Below are positions 24,281 through 31,328 of a DNA stretch of 64,000 bases, one piece after another; the stretch's first letter is position 1, and every line of letters begins with the position of its first letter. The stretch is taken from assembly GCA_013360405.1 (NCBI GenBank), contig JABWBR010000010.1, forward strand, positions 1-64,000, written 5' to 3'. This DNA comes from Saprospiraceae bacterium (lineage in GTDB: Bacteria; Bacteroidota; Bacteroidia; Chitinophagales; Saprospiraceae). The translations under genes and the position numbers were made by a program. The notes beneath the pieces were generated by a model, which saw only the letters and a program-made list of their open reading frames with translations, was not told the DNA's origin and ran no database searches.

Positions 24281-24390
24281 TTGCGCTCCTCCGGAGCTTT
24301 TGAGATCTTTTTATTGCTAGTTCTACCAATATTTCGACCCTCCGGGCCTTTAAAGATGCCCAAAAAGCCCCAGCGGGGCGTACCTATTGG
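24281..24390 (+). repeat. dispersed triple-hairpin repeat, copy 2
   Basis: Same element as 5111-5229 in opposite orientation: GCTCCTCCGGAGC, ACCCTCCGGGCC and GCCCCAGCGGGGC dyads with conserved spacers TTTTGAGATCTT, TTCTACCAATATTTCG and CTTTAAAG. A further half-unit (GCCCCAGAGGGGCGCAATATG) follows at 24420-24440. Confidence 0.8.
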
Positions 24391-24501
24391 TAGAAAAATC
24401 ATGAACGAAGCGTATTACAGCCCCAGAGGGGCGCAATATGTGCACATGTTTCATGCGACATTTTAAAGTGACAAAGTACTATTAAGCTTCAAGGGGAGGT
24501 A

Positions 24502-24537
24502 CATGTTTACTAAACTTCCAAAGTTTTAGTAAACATA
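24502..24537. repeat. GTTTACTAAA hairpin inside the nested insert
   Basis: TGTTTACTAAA pairs with TTTAGTAAACA around a short loop containing CTTCCAAAG. It is the core of the AAGCTT-bounded insertion that splits the right arm of the surrounding inverted repeat; a degenerate relative lies after the HxlR gene at 3763-3795. Confidence 0.75.
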
Positions 24538-24663
24538 GAAAGCTTAAGTTGACGACATTAGACTTTGAGACTGTGGGCTGCATACATCTGTTAGGATTCC
24601 TCAGATCGCTGGAAAATAGCTAGAAATACGTACCTTTAAATCTTGAATGTCTAATTCCCAATT

Positions 24664-25083
24664 ATGGCAATTGATACCACTTTCCTGGAACGATGTATCG
24701 ATACCCTTGAAAAGGCGCTTGGGTTATTGCGCAAATCAAAAGAAACAGAACTTGATTACGATTTATATCGCTCTGCTTGTGTAAAAGAGTTTGAGATTAT
24801 TTTGGAACAAAGTGGTAAACTTCTGAAGAAAGTACTGAAACCTTACTTCCACAGCTCAAAAGAGGTGGATAAATTAATATTCAAAGATATTTTCAGGCAT
24901 GCAGCTAACCATGCAATCATTTCTTTAGAAGAAAGCGAACGCTGGTTGTCTTACAGGGATAACAGGAACAATACAGCCCACGATTATGGCGTTGGTTTTG
25001 CAAATGAAACATTAGTACTATTGCCCCAGTTTATTATAGATGCCAGAGCTGTTGCCCTCGCTATTAAGTCCCATAACAGATAG
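24664..25083 (+). CDS. HEPN-domain toxin (HepT-like, HI0074 family)
   Basis: 139 residues, ATG start. All-helical HEPN protein, earlier called nucleotidyltransferase substrate-binding protein. The RNase motif Rx4HxY is intact: Arg101-NNTA-His106-Asp-Tyr108. In the characterised HepT-MntA pairs this is an RNase toxin that the MNT partner silences by adding AMP to the motif tyrosine; that role here is inferred from family and gene order. The MNT gene follows after 3 bases. The pair is more AT-rich than the neighbouring genes and lies between repeat blocks, consistent with recent gain. Confidence 0.85.
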   Translation: MAIDTTFLERCIDTLEKALGLLRKSKETELDYDLYRSACVKEFEIILEQSGKLLKKVLKPYFHSSKEVDKLIFKDIFRHAANHAIISLEESERWLSYRDNRNNTAHDYGVGFANETLVLLPQFIIDARAVALAIKSHNR

Positions 25084-25086
25084 CTT

Positions 25087-25437
25087 ATGCTCATTCGACC
25101 AAAAGACAGGGAAAAACTGATTGAACTGATTTCGGCCAATATACCGGAACCGGTGGAGGTTTGGGCATACGGCAGCAGGGTCAATGGCGCCGCCCATGAG
25201 GCAAGTGACATAGACCTGGTTATCCGCTCAAAGGATTTGCGACCTGTGGACTGGAAGGCATTTACCACTTTGCAACAACAAATAAAAGACAGCAATATAC
25301 CCGTATTGGTCGATATCAAAGACTGGGCGTTATTACCGGCTACTTTTCATACCGAAATTAAAAAACAGTACGAAGTGTTTTTTTCCACACTACACCCTTC
25401 TCCAACAGAAATCTCAAGAACGGGAAATATTCGATAG
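25087..25437 (+). CDS. MNT-domain nucleotidyltransferase antitoxin (MntA-like)
   Basis: 116 residues, ATG start. Minimal nucleotidyltransferase of the HI0073 type: GSRVNGAAHEASDIDL (residues 29-44) supplies the GSx10DxD active site with Asp41 and Asp43, and a later DIKDW could give the third acidic residue. Expected to AMPylate Tyr108 of the adjacent HEPN toxin. The last about 15 residues are loosely conserved and the gene runs into a short CTGCCGA word cluster. Confidence in family is high; toxin-antitoxin function is inferred. Confidence 0.85.
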   Translation: MLIRPKDREKLIELISANIPEPVEVWAYGSRVNGAAHEASDIDLVIRSKDLRPVDWKAFTTLQQQIKDSNIPVLVDIKDWALLPATFHTEIKKQYEVFFSTLHPSPTEISRTGNIR

Positions 25438-25452
25438 TCGTTTTAATAGAGC

Positions 25453-25497
25453 TGACAGTCGACACCTGGCAGCCGTCTGCCGACTGCCGACTGCTAT
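25453..25497. repeat. CTGCCGA word cluster
   Basis: GACAGTCGACACCTGGCAG is followed by two CTGCCGA copies and CTGCTA, partly self-complementary. It lies between the HEPN-MNT pair and the next gene; another gene-end word array, shorter than most. Confidence 0.55.
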
Positions 25498-25547
25498 TCC
25501 CAATAACCAGCCTTTCCGCCGCGTTAGATACAAAAAACCGCCTTTAT

Positions 25548-26513
25548 ATGAAACGTTCCCTTCTTTATGCCGGACTCGGCTTAATTATTTTTGCCCTTTC
25601 CTGCAACGAACTCAAATACTACCACCCTTTGCCGCAACAAGCAACGGAATTGCAAAAAACTCCCCATTTCCTGGAGGGTTTATTTTTTGTCAGCGAAACG
25701 GAAATTACCTCCAAAGATTCTCTGAAGTTATTGCAAAAAAAAGCGGAAAAGCCGGCGTACTTCTTGTCGGCAGTTTTTGATATTGACCTGACAAAAGAAG
25801 ACGATGTACAGTATATCAAACTGGAAAAAACAGCCCCGGGCGAATTACAAATGCGCTCGTTTATCAGTACGCGCGCAAAAGATTTACGCCAATACCCCCG
25901 CACCATCAAAAACGACAGTGTAGACGTGAATTGGGACATTGCCGGCCATATCATGATGTGCAAAGGAAAAGTACGCCAGATTAGCAACGATACCGTAAAA
26001 TGGGTGGATGTGAACCACAAAAAAACAGTGGAACTCATCAACGGCCATTATCACTTTACAGATAATGAAGACATTACCGTCTATAGCTTGAATAAAAAGA
26101 AAATCTATTCATCCGGAAAAGATAACGAAGACAGTGACCTCCTTGTAAAAAAACACAAGGACAATTACTTTTTCTGTTCAAAAGAAGAGAATGACAGTCT
26201 TTGGCGAATCAATATCCTGGAGCCGACAAAAACGGGCTTTCTGTATTATTATATAGCTACGGGAGATTACTTCAATGAAAATATTGACAAGTTCCGCCAA
26301 TTGGGCAAATTTGATCAGCAAGGCGAACGCAATTATATCGCCGACCTCAGCGATGAAGCCTTTTACAAGCTTATTGCCGACAACCAGATGCGGGAGTCCC
26401 TCTATTTTTATCAAATCGAAAAGAAGAAAGGTTTCGCCCTGCCCCTTTCGCTTATAGCAGTAGCTATTTCACTGTTCGCTGTGGCAATTTCCCGGATAAA
26501 AAAAACAAAATGA
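25548..26513 (+). CDS. lipoprotein with C-terminal membrane anchor, unknown function
   Basis: 321 residues, ATG start. Lipoprotein signal (LGLIIFALSCNELKYY, Cys about residue 19), a long polar middle rich in short beta strands (FFVSETEIT, VKWVDVNHKKTVELINGHYHF), and a second hydrophobic helix at the extreme C-terminus (LSLIAVAISLFAVAISRIKKTK). The double anchoring is odd for a lipoprotein and suggests an inner-membrane protein facing the periplasm. No domain recognised. It is convergent with the glycosyltransferase gene across a GGTGAAC palindrome. Confidence 0.6.
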   Translation: MKRSLLYAGLGLIIFALSCNELKYYHPLPQQATELQKTPHFLEGLFFVSETEITSKDSLKLLQKKAEKPAYFLSAVFDIDLTKEDDVQYIKLEKTAPGELQMRSFISTRAKDLRQYPRTIKNDSVDVNWDIAGHIMMCKGKVRQISNDTVKWVDVNHKKTVELINGHYHFTDNEDITVYSLNKKKIYSSGKDNEDSDLLVKKHKDNYFFCSKEENDSLWRINILEPTKTGFLYYYIATGDYFNENIDKFRQLGKFDQQGERNYIADLSDEAFYKLIADNQMRESLYFYQIEKKKGFALPLSLIAVAISLFAVAISRIKKTK

Positions 26514-26524
26514 CGGCCACGCGG

Positions 26525-26549
26525 TAGGGTGAACGTTTACCGTTCACCC
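26525..26549. repeat. GGTGAAC palindrome at convergent gene ends
   Basis: GGGTGAACGTTTACCGTTCACCC, a near-perfect 23-base palindrome containing the GGTGAAC word. The minus-strand glycosyltransferase takes its last codons (Gly-Glu-Arg, stop) from it. Identical word and layout at 53307-53333. Confidence 0.85.
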
Positions 26550-27730
26550 GGCTGATTTTTTCCGCCGGTTTCCGTCAAAGCCGGTAATTCTGCGGTTATC
26601 ATAGGGTCCTGGTGCAGAATTTCTCTGATCACATTAATATAGTGGTGAGTGATGAGCTTTTCGTCAAATTCGCTCAGCGCGATTTGGCGGCTTAGTTCGC
26701 CCATAGAAGCGTAGTCATCGGCTGAAAGCAGCAGGGCTTTGCGCATGGCTTGGGCGAGGGCGCCTGCATCGGCCGGTGGTACCAGAAAGCCGTTGAGGCC
26801 GGCTTTAACTGTATCGCGGCAGCCGGCTACATTGGTAGTGATGATAGGTTTCCCCATCGCCATGGCTTCCAGTATGGATCGGGGTACGCCTTCGCGGTAA
26901 GAGGGCAACACCACCACGTGCGCTTTTTTGATATACTGGCGCACATCGGCAACTACGCCCCAGTAGCGGATGTCTTGCGCTTCCATCCAGTGCAGCATAT
27001 CCTCTTTGCTCACGGCTGCGGGGTTTTTGGCGTTTATCTCGCCGATCACCCAGCATTCCGCATGGCGGTATCGTTGCCTGGTCTGCCGGGCGGCCTCCAC
27101 AAATTCGGCTAAGCCTTTGTCGTACAACAACCGGCCGATGAAGAGGAACACAAAAGTGGAGTCGTCGGGCAAAGGCAGCGGCCTGAAATGATTAACATTG
27201 ACCCCCGATCCCGGTATAATATGCCCTTTGTGTGGGGCGATAATTTCTTTTTTAATAAAAAGATCGCGGTCTTCGTGGTTGTAAAAAATCACCCGGCGGG
27301 CATACTTAAAGGCAATCCGGTACAAGGCAGGCACCATCCTGTTGATCAGGCTGCGATGCAAAAAGGTATAGCCCAGTCCGGTAATGGTTGACATGGCGTC
27401 TACGCCCGCCAGCCAGGCGGCGAGGTTGCCGTAGATATTGGGTTTGATGGTGTAGTGCAGGATAAGGTCGGGTTTTTCCCTGCGGTAAATATCCCATAGT
27501 TCAATCACCAGCGCCAGGTCGCGCAAGGGGTTGTTGCTTTGCGGCGCCAGGTAATGCAAGGGAATATGGCGGACGATGCCGCTTTCGTTGAGGTAGTGGA
27601 TATACTCGTCGACAGGAGCGATGACCAGCACATCATAACCGGTGGCTTTGAGTTGTTTGATCAACCCCAACCTGAAATTGTAGATATTCCAGGTGGAGTT
27701 GTCCACAATAGCGATTGTCTTTTTTCTCAT
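26537..27730 (-). CDS. glycosyltransferase family 4 protein (PglA/WbnK-like)
   Basis: 397 residues from ATG at 27730; the longer frame to 27757 would overlap the upstream gene and adds nothing conserved. GT-B fold: N-terminal Rossmann with IAIVDNSTWNIYNFRLGLIKQL, acceptor-side HYTIKPNIYGNLAAWLAG and TGLGYTF, and donor-side LFIGRLLYDKGLAEFVEAA, SYREGVPRSILEAMAMGKPIITT with the E-x7-E pair. It resembles transferases that add GalNAc or galactose to undecaprenyl-linked intermediates. It lies 7 bases after the mannose-1-P guanylyltransferase gene, so a role in capsule or O-antigen is likely. Confidence 0.85.
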   Translation of the reverse strand: MRKKTIAIVDNSTWNIYNFRLGLIKQLKATGYDVLVIAPVDEYIHYLNESGIVRHIPLHYLAPQSNNPLRDLALVIELWDIYRREKPDLILHYTIKPNIYGNLAAWLAGVDAMSTITGLGYTFLHRSLINRMVPALYRIAFKYARRVIFYNHEDRDLFIKKEIIAPHKGHIIPGSGVNVNHFRPLPLPDDSTFVFLFIGRLLYDKGLAEFVEAARQTRQRYRHAECWVIGEINAKNPAAVSKEDMLHWMEAQDIRYWGVVADVRQYIKKAHVVVLPSYREGVPRSILEAMAMGKPIITTNVAGCRDTVKAGLNGFLVPPADAGALAQAMRKALLLSADDYASMGELSRQIALSEFDEKLITHHYINVIREILHQDPMITAELPALTETGGKNQPGER

Positions 27731-27737
27731 AGTTGCG

Positions 27738-28826
27738 TTACAGGTAACGGTCGCCAAAGCGCTGTTTGACCGATTCCGTCACGTTTTTGATTTCCTGTTC
27801 TTTGTTTTTTGGGTAAATTAATAGCGCATCGGGTTCGTCTACCACGATGAAATCGTGCAATCCTTTGATGACCACCAGCTTTTCAGGCCTGGCTTTGATC
27901 AGGCAATCGGTGGTGTCGTCGAGCAGATGCGCCGATGCTAAAGCCGCGTTGCCCTGCCCGTCTTTGGGCGATTCAGCAAACAGGGAAGCCCAGGTACCGA
28001 GGTCCGACCAACCAAAAGAAGAAGGGATGGTGTATACGTTAGCCGCCTTTTCCATAATGGCAAAGTCTACCGAAATATTAGGGGTAGAAGGGTAGTATGT
28101 ATCAATAAACGCTTGTTCAGCAGGCGTATTGTAAACTTCGCGGCCTTTTCCAAGTATGTCGTAGATGGCTGCGGCATGGTGGCGAAAGGCGTCCATTACG
28201 CTTTGTACACGCCACACGAAAATGCCCGCATTCCAGAGGTAATCGCCGCTCGCAAGAAAGGCTTGGGCCTGCTCAAGGGGTGGTTTTTCAGTAAACTGGC
28301 GCACGGCATGTACACGCCCTTCGGCGGCCGTCCGCTCAAAATGTATATAACCGTAACCCGTATCGGGCCGACTCGGCTGGATGCCCAGCGTGAGCAACGC
28401 ATCGTGGGCAGCCGTGAAGGCCAGCCCTTCGCGAAGCGCTTCGAGGAAAGCGCCTTCCTGCAAAATGACGTGGTCGGAAGGCGCCACGATCATATTAGCG
28501 TTGGGGTCGAGGCCCTGTATTTTCAGGGCTGCATAAGCGATACACGGCGCCGTATTATTGCGCGAAGGCTCGCAGAGTATCTGGTTGTCGGTCAGGGCAG
28601 GCAATTGCTCCTTCACCAACTCGCGGTAGATGCCGTTGGTAACGATAAAGATGTGCTCGGAAGGGCACAAATTCAAAAAACGCTCGTAGGTGAGTTGCAG
28701 CAAAGACTTACCTACTCCCAGAATGTCGAGAAATTGTTTGGGATGCGAGCTGCGGCTGGACGGCCAAAAGCGGGAACCCACTCCCCCAGCCATTATAGCC
28801 ACATATGTTGAAGTAGTTTTGGTCAT
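27738..28826 (-). CDS. manC: mannose-1-phosphate guanylyltransferase
   Basis: 362 residues, ATG start. Makes GDP-mannose from mannose-1-phosphate and GTP. Seen: the nucleotide-binding signature IMAGGVGSRFWPSSR (residues 11-25), HPKQFLDI, the EPSRNNTAPCIAYA motif and VAPSDHVI, DTGYGYIHF and FTEKPP sugar-site motifs. The C-terminal phosphomannose-isomerase domain of bifunctional ManC/AlgA is absent, as in most Bacteroidota. It is first gene of a two-gene operon with the GT4 gene. Confidence 0.92.
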   Translation of the reverse strand: MTKTTSTYVAIMAGGVGSRFWPSSRSSHPKQFLDILGVGKSLLQLTYERFLNLCPSEHIFIVTNGIYRELVKEQLPALTDNQILCEPSRNNTAPCIAYAALKIQGLDPNANMIVAPSDHVILQEGAFLEALREGLAFTAAHDALLTLGIQPSRPDTGYGYIHFERTAAEGRVHAVRQFTEKPPLEQAQAFLASGDYLWNAGIFVWRVQSVMDAFRHHAAAIYDILGKGREVYNTPAEQAFIDTYYPSTPNISVDFAIMEKAANVYTIPSSFGWSDLGTWASLFAESPKDGQGNAALASAHLLDDTTDCLIKARPEKLVVIKGLHDFIVVDEPDALLIYPKNKEQEIKNVTESVKQRFGDRYL

Positions 28827-28905
28827 TTTGAGCAGGCAAAATAGTTATTACCACAAAATTGCGATGATAGCGCGTGTTATCCTAATTTTCGCCGTTTGTT
28901 TTATG

Positions 28906-28913
28906 TAATTTTG
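28906..28913 (+). promoter_or_regulatory. -7 element of the pseudouridine synthase gene
   Basis: TAATTTTG, full match to TAnnTTTG, about 29 bases before the ATG at 28942. No TTG at ideal spacing. Confidence 0.45.
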
Positions 28914-28941
28914 CCCTTTCAACAAGTTGAATACCAATTTT

Positions 28942-29745
28942 ATGAAAAGACCTGCTCGTCGTAAGACGACCACTGCCAAGCCCAAACGCAATTGGAACCG
29001 CGAAACGATACCTTCCGACAAAGTATCGGAATTCCCGATGCGGCTCAATAAGTATATCGCCCACTGCGGCATCTGCTCCCGCCGCCAGGCTATAGCGTAT
29101 GTGCGCGACGGACTGGTCACGGTTAATGGAGAGAAGATTATCGAACCCGGCGTGGAAGTCAACGAAAATGACAAGGTAACCTATAAGGGCGCCCTCATCC
29201 GCCCCGAAGGCCGCAAAGTGTATATCCTGATGAATAAACCCCGCGATGTGCTCACTACGGTTACCGACGACAGGGGCCGCAAAACGGTGATGGATATCCT
29301 CAAAACCAAGGTCACCGAACGCATATTCCCCGTGGGCCGCCTCGACCGCAATACCACAGGCCTGCTGTTGCTCACCAACGACGGCGATCTGGCCGAAAAA
29401 CTGGCACATCCGAGCCACAAGGTGAAGAAAATTTACCACGTGGTGCTTAATAAATCACTGTCTAAGACCGATTTGGAAAAAATCAAGGCCGGCATCACCC
29501 TCGAAGACGGCGTGGCCGAGGTCGACGGCATCGATTACGTCAACGGCGCGTCGAAAGACGAAGTCGGCGTGGAAATACATATCGGCAAAAACCGCATCGT
29601 ACGCCGCATCTTTGAACACCTCGGCTACGAAGTGGTCAAACTCGACCGCGTTTATTACGGCGGGCTGACCAAAAAAGACTTACCCCGCGGCTTCTGGCGC
29701 CGCCTCACCCAACGCGAAGTGATTATGCTGAAGCATTTTGTTTAG
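28942..29745 (+). CDS. rluB: RsuA/RluB-family pseudouridine synthase
   Basis: 267 residues from ATG at 28942; an upstream TTG (28927) is less likely. A basic N-terminal tail (RRKTTTAKPKRNW) precedes an S4 RNA-binding domain (about 33-90, MRLNKYIAHCGICSRRQA) and the catalytic domain with GRLDRNTTGLLLLTNDG carrying the essential aspartate, and IGKNRIVRRIFEHLGY near the end. RluB modifies U2605 in helix 89/90 of 23S rRNA; RluE/F/RsuA relatives modify other sites, so the exact target is inferred. The stop codon lies within a CAGTTAG/CTCTTAG word array. Confidence 0.85.
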   Translation: MKRPARRKTTTAKPKRNWNRETIPSDKVSEFPMRLNKYIAHCGICSRRQAIAYVRDGLVTVNGEKIIEPGVEVNENDKVTYKGALIRPEGRKVYILMNKPRDVLTTVTDDRGRKTVMDILKTKVTERIFPVGRLDRNTTGLLLLTNDGDLAEKLAHPSHKVKKIYHVVLNKSLSKTDLEKIKAGITLEDGVAEVDGIDYVNGASKDEVGVEIHIGKNRIVRRIFEHLGYEVVKLDRVYYGGLTKKDLPRGFWRRLTQREVIMLKHFV

Positions 29746-29826
29746 CAGTTAGCTCTTAGCAGTTAGCTCTTAGCAGTTAGCTCTTAGCCCTAACCGCTAA
29801 GCCCTAACCGCTAACTGCTGAACGCT
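29741..29826. repeat. CAGTTAGCTCTTAG word hairpin
   Basis: Three units of CAGTTAGCTCTTAG followed by inverse CTAACCGCTAAGCCC and GCTAACTGC. It begins inside the stop codon of the pseudouridine synthase gene and ends about 40 bases before the TetR promoter; it should insulate the two transcription units. Confidence 0.85.
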
Positions 29827-29863
29827 ATTCATCGAAATTTCCCCTGTTTTCATCGAGTCTCCC

Positions 29864-29910
29864 TTGACACGTATGCCTTTCCGCTTTATCTTTGAATGAC
29901 CGAACAGTCA
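29864..29910 (+). promoter_or_regulatory. promoter and operator of the TetR-led operon
   Basis: TTG at 29864-29866, exactly 20 bases, then TATCTTTG at 29887-29894: a consensus Bacteroidota promoter. The dyad TGAC-CGAACA-GTCA (29897-29910) sits on the expected transcription start, the classic place for autorepression by a TetR protein. The operator half-sites resemble those of many TetR regulators. Confidence 0.8.
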
Positions 29911-29921
29911 ATCAATAAAAA

Positions 29922-30515
29922 TTGAGATCAAAAACACAATCGGCCCAGGCGCGACATCGCAGCGTAACCGCCATCAAAGCGGCAGCGTTGGAATTGTTTG
30001 CGCACAAGGGATATCACCACACCTCTATCAGCGATATAGCGAGGGAGGCGGGTATCTCGAAGGGCCTGATGTATAATTACTTCAACAGCAAAGAAGAGTT
30101 ATTGACAAGCATCGTAAATGACGCCATGAATAGCGGAGAAGATATCCTGCAAGTGCTCGAAGACCCCTCGCTCGACCCCAGGCTGGTTTTAACGCAGCTC
30201 GCCCGCCAATCGGTAGCGATGGTAAAAAGCAATTTGCATTATTGGAAACTCATTACTTCCCTGGCTTTTCAGACGGAAGCCATGAAAAGTTTAGAAGTTT
30301 TACTCAAAAACCAACGCGAAAGAAACATCAAATTGGCGGTTTCTTTGTTTGAACGTATGGGCAGCCAAACTCCACTGGAAGACGCCTATTTGTTCGGTGC
30401 GACCATGGACGGCATTTTCGTTTATTATATGGTGTTGGAAGACGATTTCCCCGTGGACGATATCGCCAACCATTTTATTAATCAATTTTTTACCTCAAAA
30501 CAACAGCACTCATGA
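29922..30515 (+). CDS. TetR/AcrR family repressor
   Basis: 197 residues from a TTG start; no ATG is available before the DNA-binding domain and the promoter ends only about 20 bases upstream, so TTG is the best choice. The N-terminal TetR HTH reads ALELFAHKGYHHTSISDIAREAGISKGLMYNYFNSKEELL (residues about 22-61). The C-terminal ligand domain is helical and includes LFGATMDGIFVYYMV. It overlaps the next gene by 4 bases and leads an operon for an envelope transport system, so it likely senses a hydrophobic or toxic ligand handled by that system. Confidence 0.85.
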   Translation: MRSKTQSAQARHRSVTAIKAAALELFAHKGYHHTSISDIAREAGISKGLMYNYFNSKEELLTSIVNDAMNSGEDILQVLEDPSLDPRLVLTQLARQSVAMVKSNLHYWKLITSLAFQTEAMKSLEVLLKNQRERNIKLAVSLFERMGSQTPLEDAYLFGATMDGIFVYYMVLEDDFPVDDIANHFINQFFTSKQQHS

Positions 30516-31321
30516 CACGCTTGCTCTTTTTTCTGATAATTACTACTGGCGCACTCGCTTTTACTTATGATAGGGAAACAGAATCCCCCCCTCACTCCCT
30601 CACTCCCTCACTCCCTCTCACAGCCGCCGCCGACCCCGAAGCCAAAGACATCATAGCCAAATCAGACGCCAAACTCAAAGGCAAAACCAGCCTCGCCGAG
30701 ATGAAAATGACGATCGTGCGCCCCACCTGGAAGCGCGAATTGAAACTTAAAAGCTGGTCGAAAGGCGACGAACTCGCCCTCATCCTTATCTTGTCTCCCG
30801 CCCGCGAAAAAGGCGCGGCATTCCTCAAAAGAGGCCGCGAAATCTGGAACTGGCAACCCACCATCGACCGCACCATCAAACTGCCTCCTTCGATGATGAG
30901 CCAGTCGTGGATGGGCTCCGACTTCACCAACGACGACCTGGTCAAGCAGTCTTCTGTCGTGGAAGATTACAACCACAAACTCCTGGGCACGGAAACCATC
31001 GACGGGCGCAGTTGCTACAAAATCCAGATGGATCCCAAAGAAAGCGCCGCCGTAGTGTGGGGAAAAGTGGTGGTTTGGATCGACAAAGCCGAGTATATGC
31101 AGCTCAAAGCTGAATTTTACGACGAAGACAACTACCTTGTCAACACCATGTACGGCAAGCAGGTAAAAACACTGGGCGGCAAAGTACTGCCCTCCGTCAT
31201 GGAAGTAGTGCCCGCCGACGAACCTGGCAACAAAACCATCATCGAATACTTGTCGCTCGACTTTGACAAGCCCATGAACGACAATTTCTTTTCGGTACAG
31301 CAAATGAAAAAAGTGAAATGA
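30512..31321 (+). CDS. LolA-like outer membrane lipoprotein-sorting protein
   Basis: 269 residues, ATG start overlapping the TetR stop. Signal peptide (LLFFLIITTGALA), then a proline/serine-rich linker encoded by a CACTCCCT word run, then a LolA_like (PF17131-type) domain: MKMTIVRPTWKRELKLKSW, LKRGREIWNWQPTIDRTIKLPPSMMSQSWMGSDFTNDDLVK, IDGRSCYKIQM. This periplasmic fold carries lipids or lipoprotein acyl chains. With the FtsX permeases and ATPase downstream it should act as periplasmic carrier in the same route. The repeat-derived linker is unusual. Confidence 0.85.
   Translation: MTRLLFFLIITTGALAFTYDRETESPPHSLTPSLPLTAAADPEAKDIIAKSDAKLKGKTSLAEMKMTIVRPTWKRELKLKSWSKGDELALILILSPAREKGAAFLKRGREIWNWQPTIDRTIKLPPSMMSQSWMGSDFTNDDLVKQSSVVEDYNHKLLGTETIDGRSCYKIQMDPKESAAVVWGKVVVWIDKAEYMQLKAEFYDEDNYLVNTMYGKQVKTLGGKVLPSVMEVVPADEPGNKTIIEYLSLDFDKPMNDNFFSVQQMKKVK
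30591..30620. repeat. CACTCCCT word run inside a coding sequence
   Basis: Three 8-base CACTCCCT units and a fourth degenerate one lie just after the signal-peptide codons of the LolA-like gene, encoding Ser/Leu/Pro/Thr. The reading frame is kept. Confidence 0.8.
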
Positions 31322-31328
31322 CACGGTT

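Larger units (their letters stand above)
24217..24582. repeat. composite inverted-repeat island with nested hairpin insert
   Basis: Left arm 24227-24264 (CTAATTTCGTCAACTT then ACTTTGTCACTTTAAA) recurs inverted at the right, but there it is split: one part at 24463-24484 and the other at about 24545-24568, separated by about 60 bp bounded by AAGCTT on both sides. The flank GACTTTGAGACT is present on both sides in direct orientation. Between the arms lies dispersed repeat copy 2. This explains nearly the whole 440-bp spacer; no gene is visible in it. Confidence 0.75.

Noticed and set aside
24664-25437. Reading the HEPN-MNT pair as DNA-repair or antibiotic nucleotidyltransferase
   Set aside because: Gene order, sizes and the Rx4HxY motif fit the toxin-antitoxin family much better than kanamycin-type enzymes.
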